Positions 1 to 6,390 of a stretch of DNA of 9,930 nt are shown here, piece after piece. The notes beneath the pieces were generated by a model that worked only from the letters and a program-made list of their open reading frames with translations, had not been told where the DNA came from and did no database searches. The DNA lies in contig JAFCFP010000037.1 in the NCBI GenBank assembly GCA_017608575.1, positions 1 through 9,930 of the forward strand. Direction: 5' to 3'. Position 1 is the stretch's first letter. The number at the start of each line of letters is the position of its first letter. This stretch comes from Candidatus Iainarchaeum sp. Its GTDB lineage: Archaea > Iainarchaeota > Iainarchaeia > Iainarchaeales > DTGL01. A program made the translations under genes and the position numbers.

Positions 1-1
1 C

Positions 2-1489
2 CTATTCAAATGCCCAAAATGCAAAAAAACCACGCCTTTTCCATACTGCAATAATTGTAAAACACGAACAATTAAAATAAACATCTGCGAAAACTGCAGT
101 CTTGAAACAACTGAAGAAAAATGCCCAAAATGCAACACAACAACAAGGGGCTACACTAAAAGAAAGGAAAGAATTGAAACAATAATAAACAATGCTGCAA
201 AAAACCTTGGCATTTCTGTTCCAGAGCTAGTGAAAGGCGTAAGAGGAATGATAAACGCGGAAAAAATAACAGAACCAATTGAAAAAGGGCTCTTGAGGGC
301 AAAATATAACGTGCACTTGTTCAGGGATGGCACAATACGCTACGAACTAATAAACAATCCATTAACCCACTTTAAGCCAGCTGAAATTGGAACAAGCATT
401 GAAAAACTCAGAGAACTCGGTTACACCAAAGACATTGAAGGAAAAGAACTCAAAAGCGAAGAACAAATACTTGAACTAAAACCACAGGACATAATAATTC
501 ACGATGATGCCGGTGAGTTCTTTCTCAAAGTAAGCCATTTTATTGACGAAGAACTGGAAAGATTCTACGGATTAAAAGCACACTATAATGCTTCAAGAAA
601 AGAAGACTTGATTGGGGAATTAGTACTTGGATTGGCACCGCACACCTCTGCAGCAATAGTTGGAAGAATTATTGGCTATTGCAGTGGCAGGGGTTGTTTT
701 GCTCACCCGTTTTTCCATCAAACAAAAAGAAGAAACTGTGATGGCGACCAAGATTCATTAATGTTGTTGCTTGACGGCCTTCTTAATTTTTCACAGCATT
801 ACCTGCCTTCTTCTCGCGGAGGAAGAATGGATGCACCGCTCGTATTCACTGTCGTGCTAAGACCAACGGAAATAGACGATGAAGTTTATTCCATGGAGGT
901 TTGCACTGAATATCCATTGGAATTATACGAAAAAGCATTGGAGTTTTCTTCCCCTGAGGAAGTTGAAGGAATTGAAATAGTTGAAAACCGACTTGGAGGC
1001 AAAGGACAATACTCTGGATTTGGTTTTACGCACAACACAACGTCTTTTTGCGATGGACCATTATTTTCACGCTATGTTCAATTGCATTCAATGGAGGACA
1101 AAATCGGAAGACAGGCAAAACTTCAAAGCAAAATAATGGCTGTTGACACAAAGGATTCCATTGAAAGAGTAATGGTGAGCCACTTTATGCCGGACATAAT
1201 TGGAAATGCGCGAGCATTCAGCAGGCAAAAGTTTCGCTGCACTACTTGCAATGCAAAATACAGGCGCCTGCCTCTTAATGGTAAGTGCGATAAATGCGGC
1301 AATTCAACACTAATTCTTACAATTGCACAAGGCTCTGTAAGAAAATACTTGGAAATAGCCAAAAACATTACAAAGGAATACAATCTCAGTGATTATTTGA
1401 AGCAAAGAATTGACTTAATTGAAGAAGAAATTGACTCAATCTTTGGAAACGACAAAGCAAAACAGAAATCACTTGGAGAATTTGCCTAA
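2..1489 (+). CDS. polC: DNA polymerase D large subunit DP2 (partial, C-terminal 495 residues)
   Basis: This is the catalytic subunit of archaeal replicative polymerase PolD, which extends primers together with the small exonuclease subunit DP1. The frame is open from base 2, so the gene starts outside the window; the first in-frame GTG (230) is internal. Visible residues 4-44 hold four CxxC pairs (two zinc modules). The catalytic motif NCDGDQD has its two metal-binding Asp at visible residues 247 and 249 (codons 740 and 746), followed by LLLDGLLNFS and RGGRMDAPLV, which are hallmarks of DP2. A third zinc module (Cys 413, 416, 429, 432) lies near the C-terminus. The last eight residues, QKSLGEFA, fit a PCNA-interacting PIP box. 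No intein interrupts the active-site region, where many archaeal DP2 genes carry one. Family members are usually about 1100-1300 residues, so more than half is missing. The third acidic position of the usual DGDED motif is Gln here. It ends 2 nt from a convergent gene. Identity is near certain. Confidence 0.97.
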   Translation, partial: LFKCPKCKKTTPFPYCNNCKTRTIKINICENCSLETTEEKCPKCNTTTRGYTKRKERIETIINNAAKNLGISVPELVKGVRGMINAEKITEPIEKGLLRAKYNVHLFRDGTIRYELINNPLTHFKPAEIGTSIEKLRELGYTKDIEGKELKSEEQILELKPQDIIIHDDAGEFFLKVSHFIDEELERFYGLKAHYNASRKEDLIGELVLGLAPHTSAAIVGRIIGYCSGRGCFAHPFFHQTKRRNCDGDQDSLMLLLDGLLNFSQHYLPSSRGGRMDAPLVFTVVLRPTEIDDEVYSMEVCTEYPLELYEKALEFSSPEEVEGIEIVENRLGGKGQYSGFGFTHNTTSFCDGPLFSRYVQLHSMEDKIGRQAKLQSKIMAVDTKDSIERVMVSHFMPDIIGNARAFSRQKFRCTTCNAKYRRLPLNGKCDKCGNSTLILTIAQGSVRKYLEIAKNITKEYNLSDYLKQRIDLIEEEIDSIFGNDKAKQKSLGEFA

Positions 1490-1491
1490 AA

Positions 1492-2337
1492 TCACAAAAC
1501 GCGCAGTATAAGGAAAAAAAGCAACACTAAAAGCAAAAACATGAGGAGATACTGAAAAAAGCGTTTGTAGAGCAGTGAAAACCACAATAATTTGAATGCT
1601 TTTTTTAATTGAATCCTTTTAAGAAGCATTAAAGCAGCTATCAAAAGTTCCTTGGAATAAGAAAGCCAATTCTTTGGCTCTTTCAGTTCGGTGATTGTTT
1701 CCTTTGCAAGTTCCGCGGCCGGCTGCTCTCTTACAGGAATACTGCCCTTGGTTATATTCCCATCCAATGCATCAATTTCAATCTCTTTCTTTTGTTGCCC
1801 AAAAGAAACAACCAAAACCCAGAATGGAAAATAAAAAGGCTTTGTGCTTGAAATGATTATTTTTTCAAGTGGAATGCTTTTTTCCTTTGAAATGGCAATT
1901 GATGCAATTTTTGCAATCTGTTTTGTTGCAAGCAATGATCGCGCCACTTTAAACTCAATCCCTTCTTCCATTTCACTTAAAAGTTCCAGTGCAGGCTGCT
2001 CAGCAAAAAGCTTTGATTTTTGCCAGTCAATTTCTCTTAAAAAAGGATTGAACACCAACCTTTCAAATGAATGCCTTGACACAATTTCTTTTCCGTTTCT
2101 GTTTTCAGTGTCAAACAAATCAAAATCAATCAAATAGAATGCCTTCAACAAGAGAGTGGTTTTTTCTATTTTTCCATCAAACCATTTTTTTGCAGTGAGT
2201 TCATTCCTAATAGATTGCTCTGCTTCTTCTTTTGTTATTTTGAAAGGAATCAGTTGAGCAGACAGTTTTGACATGGGAAACACTAAAAGAGAGAGCAAAA
2301 GAAAGAAAGCACTACTTTGCTTCCTTTCTTTTAACAA
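1492..2337 (-). CDS. Unknown membrane-anchored protein encoded downstream of and overlapping sepF
   Basis: I do not recognise this 281-residue protein. Its N-terminus (MLKERKQ, then a hydrophobic stretch at about 9-21 and a possible cleavage site after LSA at 25-27) looks like a Sec signal peptide. A strong hydrophobic segment at about 262-280 next to KR would anchor the C-terminus. The region between (about 30-205) is probably outside the membrane; it ends in a strand-rich PFWVLVV...KEIEIDALDGNI stretch faintly like PepSY-type domains. A similar hydrophobic-strand-then-charged pattern near 60-85 suggests an internal duplication, but both ideas are weak. Residues 222-262 look amphipathic and helical. 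The start used is TTG at 2337, 26 nt inside sepF, without a clear Shine-Dalgarno, so translation is probably coupled to sepF. An alternative ATG at 2274 would give 260 residues and lose the signal peptide. The arrangement suggests an envelope or division role; this is inference from position only. Confidence 0.75.
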   Translation of the reverse strand: MLKERKQSSAFFLLLSLLVFPMSKLSAQLIPFKITKEEAEQSIRNELTAKKWFDGKIEKTTLLLKAFYLIDFDLFDTENRNGKEIVSRHSFERLVFNPFLREIDWQKSKLFAEQPALELLSEMEEGIEFKVARSLLATKQIAKIASIAISKEKSIPLEKIIISSTKPFYFPFWVLVVSFGQQKKEIEIDALDGNITKGSIPVREQPAAELAKETITELKEPKNWLSYSKELLIAALMLLKRIQLKKAFKLLWFSLLYKRFFQYLLMFLLLVLLFFLILRVL

Positions 2338-2671
2338 TTTTTACTTTACTTGGAGTAATTAGCACTCTGTCATGTGAAATCCTCGCAATGTCTCCATCGA
2401 TCTGGGTTATTGCATCCTTTATTTCAGTTACAAGCTCTTTGAGTTTCATTGCATTTCTTCTTGAAAGGCCTTCAATGTTAAGGAGCACTATGTTTCCCTG
2501 CTTTGCCTCTTCAATCACTGTGGCAACATCTTCCTTGCTTGCCAACACCAGGGGCTTGACAAAGGCATCAGCATCCTCATACATTGTTTCTTCTTCCACA
2601 TCCAGATTGTTGAGAAACTCCTCTATGTCAATTCCTTCCTCCTTTTTGAAGACCTTATTCAAAAAAGCCAA
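2312..2671 (-). CDS. sepF: SepF-like cell-division protein (archaeal FtsZ membrane anchor)
   Basis: SepF tethers FtsZ to the membrane at the division site in FtsZ-containing archaea. The 119-residue product begins with a short amphipathic helix (MAFLNKVFKK) that suits membrane targeting, then an acidic linker (about 11-35), then a SepF/DUF552 domain (about 36-113). The domain shows the family pattern: FVKPLVL, an ASKEDVATVIEEAKQGN helix, NIVLLNIEGL with the conserved Gly before the strand, a long helix, GDIARIS and RVLITPS. Length and order match archaeal SepF. The start is TTG, supported by GGGGTGAT lying 5 nt upstream; the nearby ATG at 2678 is out of frame. It is the first gene of a minus-strand pair, with the membrane-protein gene beginning inside its 3' end. 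It diverges from cdc6 across 143 nt and probably shares regulatory DNA with it. Identity rests on sequence pattern recognised by eye. Confidence 0.88.
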   Translation of the reverse strand: MAFLNKVFKKEEGIDIEEFLNNLDVEEETMYEDADAFVKPLVLASKEDVATVIEEAKQGNIVLLNIEGLSRRNAMKLKELVTEIKDAITQIDGDIARISHDRVLITPSKVKIVKRKEAK

Positions 2672-2676
2672 TCAAC

Positions 2677-2684
2677 ATCACCCC
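2677..2684 (-). promoter_or_regulatory. Shine-Dalgarno site of sepF that fixes a TTG start
   Basis: On the minus strand GGGGTGAT (2684-2677) pairs with the 16S anti-Shine-Dalgarno (ideal GGAGGTGAT, with one G:U pair) and leaves 5 nt before the TTG at 2671-2669. No in-frame ATG lies at a suitable distance, so TTG is the likely start. Confidence 0.7.
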
Positions 2685-2724
2685 TTAAAAAACAATTCCA
2701 AATTAATTGAACTCAAACATTCTT

Positions 2725-2734
2725 TTAATATTAA
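2725..2734. promoter_or_regulatory. Palindromic TATA-like element in the divergent sepF/cdc6 promoter region
   Basis: The 143-nt spacer 2672-2814 is AT-rich and contains the perfect palindrome TTAATATTAA, preceded on the plus strand by a T-run. As an archaeal TATA box it would put start sites about 25 nt away on each side, near 2702 for sepF (leaving a leader of about 30 nt that includes its Shine-Dalgarno) and near 2755 for cdc6. Short inverted repeats TTGA-N2-TCAA (2707-2716) and TTGA-N3-TCAA (2755-2765) lie on either side. Assignment is inferred from position and composition only. Confidence 0.35.
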
Positions 2735-2804
2735 CGCCGCCACTTCAACAGAATTTGAATTTCAAACTGTTTAGCATTTTAACCTTAATGGTGGAAATAG
2801 ATTT

Positions 2805-2811
2805 GGGGGAG
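2805..2811 (+). promoter_or_regulatory. Shine-Dalgarno site of cdc6
   Basis: GGGGGAG, containing GGAG at 2808-2811, lies 3 nt before the ATG at 2815. The in-frame ATG at 2788 and the longer frame from 2707 have no such site, so 2815 is preferred. A leaderless start at 2788 (9 residues longer) cannot be ruled out. Confidence 0.6.
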
Positions 2812-2814
2812 AAA

Positions 2815-4041
2815 ATGAAGGAAAACCTGTTCAAGTCAGTGGAAAAAACAAGCAAAATCTTCAAGAACAGGGACATAATTACACCCCATTACACCCCAGA
2901 AAAACTGCCCTTCAGGGAAAAACAAATAAAGGAGATAATAACAACGCTAAGCGTTGCCTTGAAAGGAAGCAAGCCAAATAACCTGTTTTTGTACGGAAAA
3001 ACCGGTACTGGAAAAACAGCAACAACCAAGTTAGTGCTCAGTGACCTTAAAGAATTCGCCAAAAAGGAAAAAAAACCAGTAATGGCTATTTATATGAATT
3101 GCCGAAACTACAACAGCAAATATAAAGTGCTTGCAAAAATAGTTCAAAAATTTTACCCAGACAAGGACTTCATTGGTTACAGCGGCTCGTTCATTTACGA
3201 AAAAATGACCGACTTCTGTGAAAAAAACAAAATACAAACAATTGTGGGACTTGACGAAATAGACAAGGTAAAAGATGTGGATGAACTGGTTTATGCACTC
3301 ACAAGGGCAAACGATGAACTCAAAAAAGGCGGAATAAGCATTATTGGCATAAGCAACCAGTTAACCTTCAAAGACCGCCTTGATCCAAGAACCAAAAGCT
3401 CTTTGTGTGGAAAAGAATTAGTGTTTCCACCATACAATGCAAAAGAGTTAACGGAAATACTAAGAGAACGCGTAGAAAAAGCATTTCAAAAAGATGCTGT
3501 AATGGAGTCAGCAATAAACCTTGCAGCCGCCTTTGCAGCACGAGAATCAGGAGACGCCAGAACAGCTGTAATGTTATTGCTGCGAGCAGGCGAACTCGCT
3601 GAAAAAAAGGGAATGGAAAAGGTCACAGACCAAGAAGTAAAAGATGCAAAAAAATCCGTCGAACAGGAAATAACAATGGAAATGATTAATACGCTGCCAA
3701 GTCAACAAAAACTGGTGCTTTATGCAATAAGCATTCTAACAGCACAAAAGAAAGGAGTGAAAAAACTCGGAAAAAGCGAAGAAAAAGGGGTTCTTTTTTC
3801 CGGAGAAGTGTTTGATGAATACAAAAAGATTGCTCTTTCAATAAAAGAAAACCCTGTTAGTGCCAGATGGTTTAGGCAATACTTGGATGAACTGGAAATG
3901 TATGGGCTTATTTTCTCTACGCCAAGTGGAAAAGGAGTCAGGGGGAATACGCGGCTTATAAAACTTGGGCTTGAAGCAGCAACAATAAAAAGAATACTTG
4001 AAAACGATTTGGGGCTTGATATAAGCCTAACAGTGCATTAA
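2815..4041 (+). CDS. cdc6: Orc1/Cdc6 replication initiator (AAA+ ATPase)
   Basis: Orc1/Cdc6 binds archaeal origins and helps load the MCM helicase. The 408-residue product is of normal family length. It shows an LPFREKQI motif (31-38), Walker A GKTGTGKT (61-68), Walker B TIVGLDEID with Asp147 and Glu148, sensor 1 at GISNQ (Asn181), the LDPRTKSSL segment (189-197) typical of Cdc6, and sensor 2 in SGDARTA (Arg249). The C-terminal part (about 285-395) fits the winged-helix DNA-binding domain, including ARWFRQYLDELEMYGLI. The ATPase motifs are intact, so it should be active. The ATG at 2815 is chosen because GGGGGAG precedes it. The gene lies close to polC and diverges from sepF; archaeal origins often sit beside cdc6, but I see no convincing origin-recognition-box array in the 143-nt spacer. 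Its last 15 bp overlap the end of the convergent surface-protein gene. Confidence 0.97.
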   Translation: MKENLFKSVEKTSKIFKNRDIITPHYTPEKLPFREKQIKEIITTLSVALKGSKPNNLFLYGKTGTGKTATTKLVLSDLKEFAKKEKKPVMAIYMNCRNYNSKYKVLAKIVQKFYPDKDFIGYSGSFIYEKMTDFCEKNKIQTIVGLDEIDKVKDVDELVYALTRANDELKKGGISIIGISNQLTFKDRLDPRTKSSLCGKELVFPPYNAKELTEILRERVEKAFQKDAVMESAINLAAAFAARESGDARTAVMLLLRAGELAEKKGMEKVTDQEVKDAKKSVEQEITMEMINTLPSQQKLVLYAISILTAQKKGVKKLGKSEEKGVLFSGEVFDEYKKIALSIKENPVSARWFRQYLDELEMYGLIFSTPSGKGVRGNTRLIKLGLEAATIKRILENDLGLDISLTVH

Positions 4042-6357
4042 AGAATTGAATGTTCCTTTTCCCCATTCTGCATCAGTTGCCTTTCTTGCATTTGATTCAC
4101 TGAAAAGCTTTGGTTCGTTCCAGAAAAAAGTAGAACCATCCTCAGTAACACAAATCTTTTTTTCTTTCACAAGGTTTAATAAGTCTTCAATTGACCCAAC
4201 AGAATATTGTGATTGCATTAGAGAAAGCATTTTGCCTGATTGACCATTTATTCCAATAAAAGAGCTATCATCACAAACTTTTTCTATTGAATAGTTGCCA
4301 TGCTGCGGCACATACATAATGGTTTCAAGCAAAAGCTTTCCTGTTTTCTTTGAAGTATAAGTCCACCAAAAACCATATGTTTTGTCCAAATCACCTGACA
4401 CACACGTATCGGACCTAAATACAGAAGCTGGACTATCAAAGTCAATTTCTTCAGCCAAAAACCCACCACAGGAAAGATTACTTGAGGTTCTCAAAGCAGT
4501 CCAGTTTGAAAAATAAGGCGTTCCATTTGGTGCTCGAATTAGGTTTCCACTGCCATCAAAAACCCTGTAAAAAGCTCCAAAGAACTGGCCATCACCTTTT
4601 TCAGCGTCAACTCCCAAAACAATATCAATTGGATCATTCTTAAAGCTGATGACAGAGTTTTCGCCCAAAACCATTACTTTGCCTCTGTCAGTCCAATTAA
4701 GCCTTTCAAACCCTGTTTCTTCAGAGTAATCAATTCTCTTGGAACCAGAGATGCGTGGAACTGAAATAAGCTTGTCACTTGAAACAAACAATGGCTTATT
4801 GGCAGAATTAATAATTCCATAGCCGGTCCTGTCAGCGTTTTTCTCTGCAACGCCAACATTTCCATTAAATGGCATTTTTAATAGTGGAGAATTGTAAGGC
4901 GATTCGAGTTGTAATTTGACTTTTATTTTGAGCCTTGGCTCCGTTCCATTAAAAAAACCCCTTGAAAGCCCTTCAGCATAGCCTTTTTCTTTATCAGGCT
5001 CAAATTGGAGGAACACACTGTAAATGCCGGGCTGTGAAGTGTCTCCAACAAATTCAATGGAGTCATTCGCTTTATATGTGCCATCTGCTTTCCTGTCAAC
5101 GAAGTACCTGTTCCAGTTGCCTGTTTCATAAAACCAAGCAGGAGTATCAGAAAAGAATTGGAAAACATAGTAATCAACAAAGTCTTCCTTGAAATCATCA
5201 CTAAATGAATCAGCCATCAAAAACACTTTAAAATTAGTTAGCCTTGAAGGAATTTGCTGATTATTTTCAACCAAGCGGCTGATTTCCTCAAGTTTTTTAA
5301 ACAAAGAAATTGAAAACTGCGTTGCATCACAAAAGTGCTCTCCTGCAGGTGCATTTGGTTCTCCTGGTGAAACATGGTCACAGTCATACTTTTGAACATC
5401 ACTCCAATTCCACGAAAGAATCATATAGGGAATTGCTCCTGGGCCTGTTTTCCCCTTCAAGCCATTGGCTTTGCATTCTTCAACCTCTGTTGGCTTTGGC
5501 GGGTAATTAACAAAGTCATCATCAGTTTGAGACACTGTTCTCAAATGCAAATAAAATGGTTTTGATTCAACTCTTTCATAAGTGCAGGGATTCATCATGT
5601 TCCCCAAACAGTCATTACGGAGTGAATAATTAATCCAAGCCTTTAATGTGTAATCAACTGGTGAAGACGACTTGGTTATTCCATTTAGAATAGCATCAAT
5701 TTCAAGCTTTTTGCCGGGATAAATAATATACTGTTCGCTGGCAGCCCCTAAGTCAACATATCCATGCACATCAGTAACACAACTGCTTACCTCTTTTGCG
5801 GAACTACAAATGTTGGTAAAACTAGCCTCCCCAAATGGAACAAAAAAGGTTTTGTTTGATTTATTCAAAAAGGTTATTTTGAATGTCTGGCTTTCGGAAA
5901 CCGAGCCAGCTGTTATTTCATCAAATGAAATTGTTGCTTCGCCTGGCTCCACTGTTATTTCAAAATAATCCTTTGTTGAATCTCCACCGGAACTACCCAA
6001 AACAGTTATTGTTTTGCTCAAATAACAGCTTTTATTGCCAGCATTGACCTCAATGTCACAGGAATAATTGCCTTTTGGCATTTTCTCAAAAGTGTGTGCA
6101 ATATGCGCTTTCTCTGTTGCTTGCAGTACAGCGCCATTTTCATTATAGCACGTAAACCAAAGCGTTGTTTTGTTTATTTTGTCTGCTGGAATGCCTGAAA
6201 CCGAGATTGTTGTATTGCCATTTGACTCTGTTTTGCTAATGGAAAGTTTTTTGCAGTCAATGTTGCCAGCATTTGCCAAAACAACCGCGCCCACAACTAA
6301 AATGACAAGCGCGCCTGCCACAACAATCCAAGGCAAAATGCCTTTTTCATTCAACAT
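4027..6357 (-). CDS. Large Cys-rich cell-surface protein, paralog A (776 residues)
   Basis: I do not recognise this family. The N-terminus MLNEKGILPW followed by about 20 hydrophobic residues fits an archaeal class III (prepilin-like) signal, with K-G-I-L around the possible cut, or a plain N-terminal anchor. After it come a beta-type domain with four Cys (about residues 35-111), a second beta-type domain (about 130-270), a central region with TGPGAIPYMILSWNW (about 304-318), SDDFKEDFV and TPAWFYETGNWNRYFVD (405-421), and a C-terminal domain (about 490-776) with Cys spaced as in its paralogs and a Cys as the very last residue. About 16 N-x-S/T sequons suggest glycosylation outside the cell. 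The start is uncertain: TTG at 6369 (four residues longer), ATG at 6357 and TTG at 6354 are all possible and none has a strong Shine-Dalgarno; 6357 is chosen for the ATG and its match to paralog B. It lies just downstream of B, probably in one operon. Confidence 0.85.
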   Translation of the reverse strand: MLNEKGILPWIVVAGALVILVVGAVVLANAGNIDCKKLSISKTESNGNTTISVSGIPADKINKTTLWFTCYNENGAVLQATEKAHIAHTFEKMPKGNYSCDIEVNAGNKSCYLSKTITVLGSSGGDSTKDYFEITVEPGEATISFDEITAGSVSESQTFKITFLNKSNKTFFVPFGEASFTNICSSAKEVSSCVTDVHGYVDLGAASEQYIIYPGKKLEIDAILNGITKSSSPVDYTLKAWINYSLRNDCLGNMMNPCTYERVESKPFYLHLRTVSQTDDDFVNYPPKPTEVEECKANGLKGKTGPGAIPYMILSWNWSDVQKYDCDHVSPGEPNAPAGEHFCDATQFSISLFKKLEEISRLVENNQQIPSRLTNFKVFLMADSFSDDFKEDFVDYYVFQFFSDTPAWFYETGNWNRYFVDRKADGTYKANDSIEFVGDTSQPGIYSVFLQFEPDKEKGYAEGLSRGFFNGTEPRLKIKVKLQLESPYNSPLLKMPFNGNVGVAEKNADRTGYGIINSANKPLFVSSDKLISVPRISGSKRIDYSEETGFERLNWTDRGKVMVLGENSVISFKNDPIDIVLGVDAEKGDGQFFGAFYRVFDGSGNLIRAPNGTPYFSNWTALRTSSNLSCGGFLAEEIDFDSPASVFRSDTCVSGDLDKTYGFWWTYTSKKTGKLLLETIMYVPQHGNYSIEKVCDDSSFIGINGQSGKMLSLMQSQYSVGSIEDLLNLVKEKKICVTEDGSTFFWNEPKLFSESNARKATDAEWGKGTFNSLMHC
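4049..4155 (-). repeat. 107-bp perfect direct repeat, copy in paralog A
   Basis: This stretch is identical base for base to 6413-6519, 2364 bp away in the same orientation. It encodes the near-C-terminal segment running from ICVTEDG through FFWNEPKLF to WGKGTF. Identity includes all synonymous positions, and sequence on both sides is diverged. Confidence 0.97.
5094..5145 (-). repeat. 52-bp perfect direct repeat, copy in paralog A
   Basis: Identical to 7440-7491 in paralog B. It encodes TPAWFYETGNWNRYFVD. A second identical patch of 26 bp (5177-5202, matching 7523-7548, encoding SDDFKEDFV) follows after 31 diverged bases. Confidence 0.95.
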
Positions 6358-6390
6358 TCCAATACCCAAAAAATTTGCTGTTCCACTTTT

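Noticed and set aside
2268..2774. 168-residue plus-strand open frame opposite sepF
   Set aside because: It lies antisense to sepF, which has a clear family pattern and ribosome-binding site. Its Ser/Thr-rich translation is what a reverse-strand shadow gives.
2707..2814. Longer cdc6 start at 2707
   Set aside because: The 36 extra residues would consume the promoter region and have no ribosome-binding site; the family's N-terminus fits a start at 2815.
2672..2814. Replication origin next to cdc6
   Set aside because: The spacer is short and I found only small inverted repeats, not the G-rich origin-recognition-box pattern known from other archaea.
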